A stretch of 64,000 bases of DNA from Paenibacillus castaneae (GTDB lineage: Bacteria > Bacillota > Bacilli > Paenibacillales > Paenibacillaceae), in assembly GCF_002884445.1 (NCBI RefSeq), contig NZ_KZ614144.1:1096202-1160201 (forward strand), in the 5' to 3' direction. A program made the position numbers and the translations under genes. Positions within the stretch are counted from its first letter, which is position 1, and every line of letters starts with the position of its first letter. Positions 45,713-54,596 of this stretch are shown here, in pieces. The notes beneath the pieces were generated by a model. It searched no databases. It saw nothing but the letters and a program-made list of their open reading frames with translations, and was not told the origin of the DNA.

Positions 45713-46759
45713 ATGAGTAGAACAACGGATCAGATTAAGCAAAAGAAATACGAAAAACAATCGGATAGCCAATCGAGTTTAATTCACGACCACCACGGAC
45801 ATTCACATAGCCATGACGATCATCTTGGACATCATCATGGGCCCAATAATAAAGCGGGATTACTTATCGCACTGATCATCACAGGTGGCATTATGTTTTT
45901 GGAGTTCGCTGGAGGCTTGCTGACTCATTCATTAGCTTTGCTGGCCGATTCGGGGCATATGCTCAGTGATACAGCGGCGCTTGCATTAAGCTTAGCAGCT
46001 ATGTGGTTCGCAGTTCGCGCTTCTTCACCTAAGCGGACCTATGGTTTCCACCGTTTTGAAGTATTGGCTGCATTATTGAATGGAATTACGCTGTTTGTCA
46101 TAGCGGCTTTCATTATCGCCGAGGCGATCAAGCGGTTTGGTGAACCGCCAGTCGTAGCAAGCGGCACCATGATGATTATTGCTATTATAGGCTTATTGAC
46201 TAATCTAGCGAGCGCATGGTTTCTTATGCGGAATGGCGATGTGAAAGACAATCTCAATGTCCGCAGCGCATATTTGCATGTAATCGGCGATGCGATAGGC
46301 TCGGTTGGCGCGATTATTGCCGGACTGTTAATGTCCTTGTTTTCTTGGTATATGGCCGATCCTATAATAAGCGTGGTCGTAGCGTTGCTCATATTGCGAA
46401 GCGCATGGGGAATTATCCAATCAACAGTTCATATTTTAATGGAGGGAACACCTGCATCAGTTAACGTTGAACAAGTGACGACGGCTTTACTGCACATCCA
46501 AGGCGTTAAAGAAGTGCATGATCTTCATGTCTGGACCATTACGTCAGGGCTTCATTCATTAAGCAGTCATCTTATCGTTGAGGATGAGGCGGACTGCCAG
46601 ACTATTCTGCAGGAAGCGATTCAGCTCATTGCGGACAAATTTCATATCGAACATACAACGCTTCAGATTGAGAAGTCTCAGCTGCAGCTCCTGTGTTTAA
46701 GGTGTAGGGTGCATCAAAGTGTGAAGAGCTTTTCGGCTTTGCGGAATGCGAGGGAATAG
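45713..46759 (+). CDS. Cation diffusion facilitator, zinc type (CzcD-like)
   Basis: A 348-residue proton-driven metal exporter with six helices. The cytosolic N-terminus is His-rich (HDHHGHSHSHDDHLGHHHGP). Metal-site residues are LLADSGHMLSDTAAL in helix 2 and YLHVIGDAIGSVG in helix 5 (HxxxD), the pattern of Zn-transporting members. The C-terminal cytosolic domain is ferredoxin-like. GGAGGAG fits the second of two adjacent ATGs. An ArsR-type operator covers its promoter. Its stop codon is part of a 25-bp palindromic repeat, which has replaced or truncated the natural C-terminus slightly. Confidence 0.92.
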   Translation: MSRTTDQIKQKKYEKQSDSQSSLIHDHHGHSHSHDDHLGHHHGPNNKAGLLIALIITGGIMFLEFAGGLLTHSLALLADSGHMLSDTAALALSLAAMWFAVRASSPKRTYGFHRFEVLAALLNGITLFVIAAFIIAEAIKRFGEPPVVASGTMMIIAIIGLLTNLASAWFLMRNGDVKDNLNVRSAYLHVIGDAIGSVGAIIAGLLMSLFSWYMADPIISVVVALLILRSAWGIIQSTVHILMEGTPASVNVEQVTTALLHIQGVKEVHDLHVWTITSGLHSLSSHLIVEDEADCQTILQEAIQLIADKFHIEHTTLQIEKSQLQLLCLRCRVHQSVKSFSALRNARE

Positions 46760-46779
46760 AGCTAGAAACTAGCTCTATT
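46755..46779. repeat. 25-bp palindromic repeat, copy 2
   Basis: Identical to the copy at 12133-12157 (arm AATAGAGCTAG). It overlaps the last codons of the CDF gene and provides its TAG stop, so insertion or growth of the element shaped the end of that gene. Confidence 0.8.
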
Positions 46780-46805
46780 TAGAAGATATTGGTTAGTTTG
46801 AAGAG

Positions 46806-46830
46806 AATAGAGCTAGAAATTAGCTCTATT
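46806..46830. repeat. 25-bp palindromic repeat, copy 3
   Basis: The same element with one change (arm TTAGCTCTATT in place of CTAGCTCTATT), which still allows a G-U pair in RNA. It lies 51 bases downstream of copy 2 in the same orientation, so the two form a tandem pair. Confidence 0.78.
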
Positions 46831-46860
46831 ACCTAAGAATAGCGCGAGAAAGCCAAATGG

Positions 46861-46914
46861 GCGAAACATGCGAAATGTGCGAAATGTGCGAAATGTGCGA
46901 AATGTGCGAACATC
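46861..46914. repeat. Six tandem 9-bp units
   Basis: Four perfect GCGAAATGT units are flanked by one variant on each side (GCGAAACAT, GCGAACATC). It lies between the palindromic repeats and the terminator of the GH42 gene. It is not in a coding region. Confidence 0.8.
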
Positions 46915-46920
46915 CAAACA

Positions 46921-46956
46921 AAAGCCCCGAGCTGATTCAGTCAGCTCGGGGCTTTG
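46921..46956. terminator. Terminator between CDF and GH42 genes
   Basis: AAAGCCCCGAGCTGA and its exact complement flank a loop of TTCAG. It serves the minus-strand GH42 gene and perhaps also the plus-strand exporter transcript. Confidence 0.88.
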
Positions 46957-46965
46957 CCTATCGAA

Positions 46966-49020
46966 TTAGTTTAACACCATTACGCCGTAGCCATCGAGGG
47001 TTACGCTGCCGCTCATCGTTTGACCGGTGAGGAGATCGGTTTTCTCTTCGCTGATCGTTATGAATGCGGGTTGTTCACTGTAGTTGAGCAAGAAGTAGAG
47101 CGGTCCTTCCGCATCCTCGCGGATCGCAAGCTCAACGTCTGGAGTCAGCGTCAGCCAATCTGCCGCTGGCGATACGAGCCCCAGTCGTTCGATGATTTGC
47201 AAAGCCGAGGCTTCATTGAATACAGCGCCGAAGTACCATGCCTCGCCTTGGCCGAATACATTCTTCGTAACGGCGGGCTTACCGGCATAATAGTCGGATG
47301 CGTAGCGGGCCATGACTTCAACGGAGTCATCCTCGACCTGAAGCACATCATTGAAAGCATCTGCTCCGGTCAATGCTTCCTCACCGCTGCTCCACTTCAT
47401 AAAGGTTTCTGGGCGTGTACCCTTAACCATCGTGAATTCCTCGACGGAAATACCGCATAACCCAGCCGCAGCTCCTGGGAATGGCCGCATGTAGCAGTGG
47501 CCGCGCTCATCTTTATAGCCTGTGCGGCAGCCGAATATAATAATTCCGCCTTCACGCGTATATTGCTCCAGAAGGGCAGCTGTCTCATCGCGCATAATAG
47601 CTGGATGCGGATAAACGAGCACCTTATAGCGGCGAAGATCTTCAATCGTCGTGCCGCTGCGAATATAAATGGTATCGCTCGGGATATGGCGGCGTGTGAG
47701 CGCCTTGTACCACGCTTTACCGCTTTGCCACGAGAATGGACCATGCCACACATCGTATTCCCCGTCCCATTCATTATCATAATCGCGAAGCAGCGCGATA
47801 TCTGCTTTGAATTTCGTCGGAGCGATCCGGCTGCCCGCATGCGCAAGCTCTCCGCCAATTTGTCCCGCCTCGCGTACTCGGCGGTTCGGCTGGTTATGGT
47901 AATCATTGATGCCATGCCAGTAGATTTCATTGCCGAAGGTTGCTGTCCGCCAGCGGAAGTATACGACCATGTTGGCGCCGTGAGCGATGGATTGATAAGT
48001 CCACAGCCGCATTTGGCCTGGTTTTGGTGAAGGCATATCCATTCGGTTCACCCAACCGCCCGGTCCTGCTTGCTGCTCCATAATGCAGAAGTTTGGCGAG
48101 ATGGAGCGCACGGCGCCGAGCGTCTGGCTCCAGCCTCTGTCGGCAAGCGGATTTTGTTCGCTTTTATCGTAATGAATCGTCGAGAACTGCGGATAGGAAT
48201 CATAGCTGAAAAAGTCGAGCAGATCATCCTGCATGCGGTGGCTGTCCAGATGCCCGAATAAACCGTTTGTTGTTACCCAGTGATGGGGAGCGACCTCGCG
48301 CAAAATATCGGCCTGTACCTTCGCATAGGAAATCGTATTGTCGGAAATGAAACGTTTCTCGTCAAGCGCTTGATGCGGATTCGGTTGTTTGTGAGCTGGA
48401 GTCGGACGCGGCAAATAAACCTGCTCCCAGTCGGAATACGTCTGGCTCCAGAAAACAGTGCCCCATGCCTCATTCAGCTTATCCAGCGTACCGTATTTCG
48501 CTTTCGTCCATTCACGGAATGCGTCATGATCCGCCGAAGCGTAAAATTCGCTAATTTCACAGTTGAATTCATTATCGATTTGCCAGCCGACAACAGCTGG
48601 ATGATTCTTATAATGCTCAGCCATCTTGCGTGTAATGATGGCAGATAGCTCACGATATTTCGAACTGCTGTAGTTATAATGACGGCGCAGGCCGTGATGC
48701 AGCGTCACGCCGTCCTGAGTAACATTCAGCACCTCAGGGTAGCGATGGGTTAGCCAAGCCGGAGGTGTTGCAGTAGGAGTGCCAAGAATGACCTTTAGGT
48801 CGTGCTTGTGTGCAAGTTCAAGAGCACGGTCAAACAGCTCAAATGAGAATACGCCTTCCTCCGGTTCAAACATGGACCAAGCGAATTCTGCTACGCGAAC
48901 AATGGAGAAGCCAAGCTCCTTCATGCGGCGGTAGTCGTCCTCCCATAGACTCTCTGGCCAGTGCTCAGGATAATAACAAACGCCAAGGCGGAATTGATTC
49001 AAGGCATCGTTGTGCTTCAT
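46966..49020 (-). CDS. Beta-galactosidase, glycoside hydrolase family 42
   Basis: A 684-residue intracellular enzyme that removes terminal beta-galactosyl groups from small oligosaccharides. The GH42 N-terminus LGVCYYPEHWPESLWEDDYR, the acid/base Glu in VGWQIDNEFNC near residue 150 and the nucleophile Glu in CIMEQQAGPGGWV near 307 are present. The C-terminal trimerisation and beta domains follow, so it is full length. There is no signal peptide. GGGAGGG precedes the ATG. The AraC-type gene is transcribed divergently and likely controls it. Confidence 0.94.
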   Translation of the reverse strand: MKHNDALNQFRLGVCYYPEHWPESLWEDDYRRMKELGFSIVRVAEFAWSMFEPEEGVFSFELFDRALELAHKHDLKVILGTPTATPPAWLTHRYPEVLNVTQDGVTLHHGLRRHYNYSSSKYRELSAIITRKMAEHYKNHPAVVGWQIDNEFNCEISEFYASADHDAFREWTKAKYGTLDKLNEAWGTVFWSQTYSDWEQVYLPRPTPAHKQPNPHQALDEKRFISDNTISYAKVQADILREVAPHHWVTTNGLFGHLDSHRMQDDLLDFFSYDSYPQFSTIHYDKSEQNPLADRGWSQTLGAVRSISPNFCIMEQQAGPGGWVNRMDMPSPKPGQMRLWTYQSIAHGANMVVYFRWRTATFGNEIYWHGINDYHNQPNRRVREAGQIGGELAHAGSRIAPTKFKADIALLRDYDNEWDGEYDVWHGPFSWQSGKAWYKALTRRHIPSDTIYIRSGTTIEDLRRYKVLVYPHPAIMRDETAALLEQYTREGGIIIFGCRTGYKDERGHCYMRPFPGAAAGLCGISVEEFTMVKGTRPETFMKWSSGEEALTGADAFNDVLQVEDDSVEVMARYASDYYAGKPAVTKNVFGQGEAWYFGAVFNEASALQIIERLGLVSPAADWLTLTPDVELAIREDAEGPLYFLLNYSEQPAFITISEEKTDLLTGQTMSGSVTLDGYGVMVLN

Positions 49021-49111
49021 GGTTTAACCCTCCCAATCAAGAATAGAATACAATTATATTGCTAATCCTAACATTCATTATTTATTGTAAAATCAATTAT
49101 CTGCTGCGTAA

Positions 49112-49141
49112 ATGACAATATCCTGCTATTTATGATACAAT
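49112..49141 (+). promoter_or_regulatory. Likely promoter of the AraC-type gene
   Basis: ATGACA and TACAAT are separated by 18 bases, each matching five of six consensus bases, about 32 bases before the start codon of the regulator. Confidence 0.45.
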
Positions 49142-49172
49142 ATTGCGAACTTCATTCATGAGGGGGAATACC

Positions 49173-50027
49173 ATGTATCAGCACTATATTGTTCCGAAGC
49201 CTTCATTTTCCGAGTATGTATGCTACCCTGATTTAGTAGGTCGATATAAACAGTTTCCCCAGCATGCTGAACGAAGAGAGCAGGGGCAGTTGAAGCATTA
49301 TAATTTGCATTTCATATTCAGCGGAAGCGGGTATGTTATTAATGGGATTGGAGGGGAAAGACTGCAGCTGCAGGCTGGGGACGGCTTCTTGTTTCCTAAG
49401 CATGCCTTCCAGCAGTATGGCTCAAGCACTGACGATCCTTGGGACGTACGGTGGATCCATTTCGATACGCAAATACCGCTGCCAATGCTTCGTGAGGCTG
49501 ATGATTTCGGTGGATGGTTGTTTACCTATTCCAATGGGGAACGCTTTAAAGAGCTGATGGAGGAGATGTATGCGCTGTGTCATCCTTTTGAGACGAGTAA
49601 TGAACCGCGATTATCTGCATTGTTGTACGAAATATTAGCGCAATTGAAACAAAATACGGAACGTCTGGAGGGCTCTTCGGCTTTGGAGAAGCAGAATGCG
49701 ATTCGTGCAGCTGCCGATCAAATTCGGCATAAATGCGAGGAAGCATGGAGCTTGGAGCGTATGGCGGCACTTTCGGGCTACAGCAACTATCATTTTCTGA
49801 GGCTGTTTCAGCAGGTTATGGGCAAGACCCCAAATCATTATGTCACAGAATGCCGAATCGCAGCAGCCAAGCTGCTGCTTGCGACAACGGCATTAACCGT
49901 GACTGAGGTTGCGGCGAGATGCGGCTTCGCTCAACCCAGTTATTTTATTCGCGTGTTCCGATCAGCGGAAGGCCTGTCTCCGAAGATGTACCGAAACATA
50001 TACGGACAGAACGCAAAGCTATATTAG
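49173..50027 (+). CDS. AraC-family regulator next to the GH42 gene
   Basis: A 284-residue regulator. The cupin domain (about 20-150) contains LHFIFSGSGYVINGIGGERL and binds the inducing sugar in this family. Two helix-turn-helix units occupy about 180-275 (MAALSGYSNYHFLRLFQQVM and VAARCGFAQPSYFIRVFRS). AGGGGGAA fits the ATG at 49173; an in-frame ATG upstream lacks a ribosome-binding site. It is divergent from the beta-galactosidase gene. Its stop overlaps the end of the convergent VOC gene by four bases. Confidence 0.9.
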   Translation: MYQHYIVPKPSFSEYVCYPDLVGRYKQFPQHAERREQGQLKHYNLHFIFSGSGYVINGIGGERLQLQAGDGFLFPKHAFQQYGSSTDDPWDVRWIHFDTQIPLPMLREADDFGGWLFTYSNGERFKELMEEMYALCHPFETSNEPRLSALLYEILAQLKQNTERLEGSSALEKQNAIRAAADQIRHKCEEAWSLERMAALSGYSNYHFLRLFQQVMGKTPNHYVTECRIAAAKLLLATTALTVTEVAARCGFAQPSYFIRVFRSAEGLSPKMYRNIYGQNAKLY

Positions 50028-50896
50028 TCTGCTTGGACAGCCAGATGTATGGCAATACCCGACGGATCATGAACAACTATCGCATTCGCTTGCTCATGGA
50101 TAGCAACACCTGATCTTCGCAGCTGGTTCAGAATCGTTTCACGCGCTTCAGCATTTGGAAACATAATAGTGAAATAGGCAAGCCCTACTGTATTGTCGGA
50201 TGGCAAAGCAGCGCCTGCTCCTGCCCAAATATTCATCCCCATATGATGATGGTACCCGCCGGCAGACACGAATACGGCTGACATTTGGGCATAATCGCCT
50301 ACCACATCAAATCCGAGCTTTCCTTCATAGAAAGCACGAGATTGCCTCAGATCACCAACATGCAAATGGATATGGCCCATGATTGTGCCCGGAAGCATGC
50401 CGTTCCACTCTACGCCTTCACTTAGAGCAAGCAGGCTTTCCCAATCAAGCGGATCAGTAGCCATCACATAGCTGCCTTCAGCATCACGCTTCCACTGATC
50501 CCGTGGACGGTCTGCATAGATTTCAATGCCGTTATTGTCTGGGTCCGCGATGTAGAGCGCCTCACTGACCAGATGATCGGCTTGCCCGATATGGATGCCC
50601 GTGGAAATCAAATTTCTAAGCGAAAGGGATAGAGCTAGGCGATCCGGAAGCAATAAAGCAAAATGGTATAATCCTGCATGGGCTCTTCTTTGCGGTACAA
50701 CCGCATTCGGAATTTCCTCTAGTATGAGCAGAACAGAGTGACCGTCAGCCGTAAAGGATGCGGTATGCTTATCCTCATCATGCATCAGCAGCTTCAATCC
50801 GACTACATCCTCATAGAACGGTATGGATCTTTCTAATTGACTCACTTTTAATTTCACTTCGCCTAGCGAAGTTTGTGGATCCAAGCGTGATGACAT
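50024..50896 (-). CDS. VOC-superfamily ring-cleaving dioxygenase-like protein (CatE-like)
   Basis: A 290-residue protein with two vicinal-oxygen-chelate modules (about residues 12-130 and 160-285). Possible iron ligands are His in AGLYHFALLL near 82, His in GHIHLHVGDL near 175 and Glu near 220 or 285. The best match by pattern is CatE, which removes catechol and quinone compounds. AAGGAG fits the ATG at 50896; a GTG nine bases upstream overlaps that site. Two direct repeats upstream look like repressor sites. The substrate is not proven. Confidence 0.8.
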   Translation of the reverse strand: MSSRLDPQTSLGEVKLKVSQLERSIPFYEDVVGLKLLMHDEDKHTASFTADGHSVLLILEEIPNAVVPQRRAHAGLYHFALLLPDRLALSLSLRNLISTGIHIGQADHLVSEALYIADPDNNGIEIYADRPRDQWKRDAEGSYVMATDPLDWESLLALSEGVEWNGMLPGTIMGHIHLHVGDLRQSRAFYEGKLGFDVVGDYAQMSAVFVSAGGYHHHMGMNIWAGAGAALPSDNTVGLAYFTIMFPNAEARETILNQLRRSGVAIHEQANAIVVHDPSGIAIHLAVQAD

Positions 50897-50921
50897 GGAA
50901 GTCACTCCTTTTATATTTAAT

Positions 50922-50950
50922 ATTACTTACTTTTAGTTTATTACTTACTT
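50922..50950. promoter_or_regulatory. Two direct repeats ATTACTTACTT upstream of the VOC gene
   Basis: Exact 11-base repeats at 50922 and 50940, spaced 18 bases centre to centre (nearly two helical turns). They lie 26-54 bases upstream of the start codon. In Bacillus subtilis catDE is controlled by MarR/DUF24-type repressors, so an operator role is plausible but inferred. Confidence 0.4.
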
Positions 50951-51042
50951 AAAATATATTCTTGTTCTTAATAGTATACTCAAAATAGAGGAAGAGCAAT
51001 ACTTTTTTGGATTCATTTTTCGGACAAGCATGAAATAAAACA

Positions 51043-51072
51043 AAAAAACGTCTCAAAAAGAGACGCTTTGTT
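51043..51072 (-). terminator. Terminator of the acyltransferase gene
   Basis: Read on the minus strand, CGTCTC and GAGACG flank five T residues and are followed by TTTTTTTG. It is seven bases after the acyltransferase stop. Confidence 0.85.
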
Positions 51073-51078
51073 GATTGT

Positions 51079-52269
51079 TTATGCTCCTGTATTTAAATGG
51101 CTCGGGCTTTTAGCCGTGACGGGCTTCTTCTTCGCCGGCAGCGGTCCGAATACGAGCCAGTGCCACTTGTGCCTGGAGGAAATGGCTGCAATCAGCCACG
51201 GCAGCAGCAATGCAAGCACGAATCCGCCGGCTACTGAAGCATGATAAATTATAGGCTTCGAGTTGAAGTCCATTCTTCTATAGAGATACAGCAGGGCAGG
51301 ATGCATCAGATAAATAGCAAATGAGGAGGCACCGAGATGAATGAGCACCTTAACGATCGATGCGCTCCATTTCGAATAAATCCAAATCGAAAGCTGAATG
51401 AGTAGAATACTCGCTAATACACAGCGCAGCTCATCAATAAACTCCAGCTGATTCCCGCTTAATAAAAGTTTTTTGTGCAGCTGCAAATAATAATAAACAT
51501 AGACCTCGGTAAGGCTCGCTGCTATAAATAACGTCCATAGTATTACCCATGCTAATACTTTTCGAGGCGTGCGATTCTGTTTGGTTATGTTGATCCAATG
51601 AACAAGCTTTATATAATAAATACCGATAAACGCTCCAGTCGTAAAATAGAACATATAAGTAAAGCAATAGCTGCCGCGATTCTTAAGACTAAGCTCAGGT
51701 GCGAGCTTGAAAATAAATAGCCATTGTATGAGAAGGCCGATCCAAACGATATGCTTGCCAAGAGAAGGGAATCGCTTCACCGCATACAGCATGAATGGCG
51801 CAATGACATAAAACTGAATGATGATGACGACGAAATATAGATGTGTATATGTTTTGCCGATGATCAGATCTTTAAGAAACAGCTTGCTCGTAAAATAACC
51901 GATAGATGTTTGAATATCAGAAAAACCATACGAGGCCACTTTCGTAAAGCTATAATAGAACACTGAAAAAAGCAGGAAAGGGATAACAATTTTGCTTATT
52001 CTTTTTTTGTAAAATTCAATGATTGTTTTCGCTGTAAACGATTTGTCGTAATAATTGTAAAACAAAACAAAGCCGCTTAAAAAAATAAAAACAGGCACTG
52101 CAAATTTACTGAAAATATTCAAAAAAACGTATAGCGGATATATCGCGGATTGGTGATCATATCTTGCATAAGCAGCAGATGTAGCATGAATCATAACGAC
52201 CGCCATAATGCCGAAGGCTCTAGTGATTTCAAGCTCAGGCAGATACGGTCTTTTTGCAATTGGTTTCAT
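51079..52269 (-). CDS. Acyltransferase 3-family membrane protein
   Basis: A 396-residue membrane protein with about ten helices. The N-terminal ITRAFGIMAVVMIHATSAAY carries the conserved His of this family near residue 27. Members attach acyl groups (acetyl or succinyl) to cell-surface polysaccharides or antibiotics, as in IcaC- and OafA-like proteins. There is no SGNH domain at the C-terminus. AAGGGG is the ribosome-binding site. No polysaccharide gene cluster is adjacent, so the substrate is unknown. Confidence 0.87.
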   Translation of the reverse strand: MKPIAKRPYLPELEITRAFGIMAVVMIHATSAAYARYDHQSAIYPLYVFLNIFSKFAVPVFIFLSGFVLFYNYYDKSFTAKTIIEFYKKRISKIVIPFLLFSVFYYSFTKVASYGFSDIQTSIGYFTSKLFLKDLIIGKTYTHLYFVVIIIQFYVIAPFMLYAVKRFPSLGKHIVWIGLLIQWLFIFKLAPELSLKNRGSYCFTYMFYFTTGAFIGIYYIKLVHWINITKQNRTPRKVLAWVILWTLFIAASLTEVYVYYYLQLHKKLLLSGNQLEFIDELRCVLASILLIQLSIWIYSKWSASIVKVLIHLGASSFAIYLMHPALLYLYRRMDFNSKPIIYHASVAGGFVLALLLPWLIAAISSRHKWHWLVFGPLPAKKKPVTAKSPSHLNTGA

Positions 52270-52511
52270 TAAAATCCCCTTATTTGATTAGGATAAATAG
52301 ATTGGTTTTGTAAGAATAGAAACACCAATAGAAGTTATTATACAATCACTGTTATTAATCTCCAATACTTTATTTAGATCAAAGCTCTTTGAGCCTTTTG
52401 AAGCATTAAGCTCTTTTGATACAGACAAAAGACGCTCCTCTTGTTATGATTGGAGCTGTTATGTTTACGCTATCAAAGGATTGATTTAAGAAAGGGGTGC
52501 TTTCAGCTCTT

Positions 52512-53459
52512 ATGTGGCTTACTTATTCCGTGTTCGCCGCGCTATGCTTCGGATTGCGCGGAATTTCCTATCATTGGACGAGTCAAAAAAAGCTTAATCG
52601 GAATTTGCTGCTGTGCGGAACCTTCACGATGGGAGCACTCGTGAATGGACTGTGCGCAATCGCCTTTAACTCTAATTGGACGTTAGCAGCGCTTATCGGC
52701 ATCCAAATGGGGCTGTTTTCATTCGGCGCGAATGCGAGCATGTTCAAGGGGTTTGCGGTTGGCAAAGCATCGCTTGTTGCAATACTGACCGCGCTGCCGT
52801 CAGTCCTCGTCGTTATATTTGCGTATGGGCTGTGGGGGGAGAAGCTGCATGCGATGCAGCTGGTTGCATTCATCGTCATTGTTGGCGGTGTTCTGCTTGT
52901 CAGAATCTCGAACGATATTTCACTGAGCAATCTGCAAGGCGCGCAGTGGGGATTACTCGCTATGCTGCTGTTCGCGGTGAATGATCTGTCAGGAAAGTGG
53001 TCCACCATTATGGAGGCAGAGTTGTTTCCAACGATGTTCTTAATGTTCATAACCGGCGCAAGCTGCTTCGGAATCTGGTGGGTACGAGATAAGCAATTGG
53101 AACGAAGCAGACAGGAGCGGGTCATGCAGGCGGCGGGCGCACCTAAGCGGGACGTACAGGTATCGCAGCAAGCATCCTCCGGCGAGAGAACAGGAATAAG
53201 CTCCGCATCATGGAGTGAAAAACGCACATTTATGGTTGGACTTGCCATCGGTACAACGAACGCATTCGGCATGATGCTGATCATAACCGCGTTCGATCAT
53301 GGCAAAGCCGGACTTGTATCCGCCGTAACAGCGCTTAATGTGCTTATTGTGCTTCTTTATACTCGCTTTGTTGTGAAGGAGAAATTCACCAAAACGGAGA
53401 TTACCGGTATTACGCTGGCATTTGTCGGCATTTTGCTGATGAGGCTGTTTGGAGCTTAA
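52512..53459 (+). CDS. EamA/DMT-family transporter
   Basis: A 315-residue membrane protein with two EamA repeats (about 5-140 and 150-310), each of five helices, joined by a charged loop of some 45 residues (DKQLERSRQERVMQAAGAPK). The C-terminal repeat ends in FVGILLMRLF. I place the start at ATG 52512; AAAGGGG is 14 bases upstream, longer than ideal, and a GTG inside that site is unlikely. Cargo is unknown; relatives export amino acids or nucleosides. Confidence 0.82.
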   Translation: MWLTYSVFAALCFGLRGISYHWTSQKKLNRNLLLCGTFTMGALVNGLCAIAFNSNWTLAALIGIQMGLFSFGANASMFKGFAVGKASLVAILTALPSVLVVIFAYGLWGEKLHAMQLVAFIVIVGGVLLVRISNDISLSNLQGAQWGLLAMLLFAVNDLSGKWSTIMEAELFPTMFLMFITGASCFGIWWVRDKQLERSRQERVMQAAGAPKRDVQVSQQASSGERTGISSASWSEKRTFMVGLAIGTTNAFGMMLIITAFDHGKAGLVSAVTALNVLIVLLYTRFVVKEKFTKTEITGITLAFVGILLMRLFGA

Positions 53460-53499
53460 CAAAATAATGTAACAGTATCCGGTTTGCCGGATAGGCATT

Positions 53500-53530
53500 T
53501 TAACCCGTCGAATAAAGACGGGTCTATTTT
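53500..53530. terminator. Terminator after the EamA gene
   Basis: AACCCGTC and GACGGGTC flank seven bases and run into TATTTTTT. A smaller hairpin TATCCGG/CCGGATA lies about 25 bases upstream. Confidence 0.8.
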
Positions 53531-53548
53531 TTGATGGATGAATTGCGT

Positions 53549-54094
53549 TTACTCGGGCTGTAATGTAATTTTGCTTATAAATAGGACGCTTGTATCCGCT
53601 GGAGACTTTAGCTGAATTTCATAGGTTCCGATTGTGGGCGAAAACAATGTAATCAGCTCGTTATTGATCTCTTTAATAATAATGCCGCTAGCCGTCGAGC
53701 GTTCGTCTGATTTTTTGTATGAAAGCTTCTGGTCCTTGAAGGGCCATTCTTCGCCAGTCAGATTAGATACTGCGGCTGTTACGACATCCATCCCATTTGC
53801 AAGCCACGGTTGATGCCCTTCTTCATGCTGCTCAAAGACAAGGTCAGGGAAGAAGAGAATTTCCCCGTTACGATAATAAGGGATAGAAGTACGCGGCTTT
53901 TCAAAAATCTCATCTGGCAAGGAGTAGATAAGGATTGGCGTTATGTTCTCTTTAGGTTCTTGTGTGTCAGGTACGTCCTTTACGATAGGGGGTGCTGAAG
54001 CAGGTATTACATCCATAGCGATCGAGTTGGACGAAGCTTGGCAGCCGTTGAGTAAGGATAGAAAAATGAACAAACAAATGAATTGTTTTAGCAA
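53549..54094 (-). CDS. Lipoprotein of unknown function
   Basis: A 181-residue secreted lipoprotein. The signal peptide FICLFIFLSLLNGC ends in the lipobox Cys near residue 18, followed by a flexible Pro/Asp-rich region and a mainly beta domain. The TTG start has AGGAGG seven bases upstream. I recognise no family motif. The C-terminal GTYEIQLKSPADTSVLFISK has the look of an immunoglobulin-like or FixH-type strand pair. It stands alone. Confidence 0.75.
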   Translation of the reverse strand: MLKQFICLFIFLSLLNGCQASSNSIAMDVIPASAPPIVKDVPDTQEPKENITPILIYSLPDEIFEKPRTSIPYYRNGEILFFPDLVFEQHEEGHQPWLANGMDVVTAAVSNLTGEEWPFKDQKLSYKKSDERSTASGIIIKEINNELITLFSPTIGTYEIQLKSPADTSVLFISKITLQPE

Positions 54095-54300
54095 CGACGT
54101 GCCTCCTACAACAAGCTATTTTCCATCATGCTATAGACGATGAAAAACTAGAAAAAGTTTCCTTAAGTAAAGAGATAACCTATTGAATTAATGTTTGAAA
54201 GCAATCGGGAAAAGAGGCGGCTGCTGTGAGCAATATCACATCTAAATGCTGGAAATGCTGCTACACTTGAGTTGTAAACATAATGACAGGAGTGGTCATA

Positions 54301-54507
54301 ATGGAAGACAACCAAAAAAGGTTCACGAACAACTATCTGCAGTTTTGCTATACATGCCTGGAAGCCCACCAATGTGATGAAGAAAGCAAATGCGTAGCCT
54401 GCTGGGAAAAGAACGGGATTGATATAAAGGAAGGCATGAAGGACGAAGTGTTGGACGAGACCAAGGATAATCAGACAGAAGATTTGCTAAAGCTATACGC
54501 TCTGTAG
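54301..54507 (+). CDS. 68-residue Cys-rich protein, likely zinc-binding
   Basis: Five cysteines and one histidine are clustered in 20 residues: FCYTC, HQC, KCVAC (CxxC-x6-C-x5-CxxC). This suggests a small zinc ribbon or knuckle. The C-terminal half is acidic. CAGGAGTGG fits the ATG at 54301; an ATG eighteen bases upstream overlaps that site. A very strong terminator follows. Function is not known. Confidence 0.7.
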   Translation: MEDNQKRFTNNYLQFCYTCLEAHQCDEESKCVACWEKNGIDIKEGMKDEVLDETKDNQTEDLLKLYAL

Positions 54508-54522
54508 CAAGTATCTATATGC

Positions 54523-54569
54523 ATAACAGCAAAGACCAGCTCCTATCGGGGCTGGTCTTTGCTGTTATG
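54523..54569. terminator. Terminator after the Cys-rich gene
   Basis: ATAACAGCAAAGACCAGC pairs with its complement across a ten-base loop. It is followed by GTGTATATTTT. Confidence 0.85.
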
Positions 54570-54596
54570 TGTATATTTTAAAGTAATAAAAGGGTA

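Noticed and set aside
46861..46914. Tandem repeats considered as a CRISPR array
   Set aside because: The units are 9 bases long and directly joined without spacers, and no cas genes are present.
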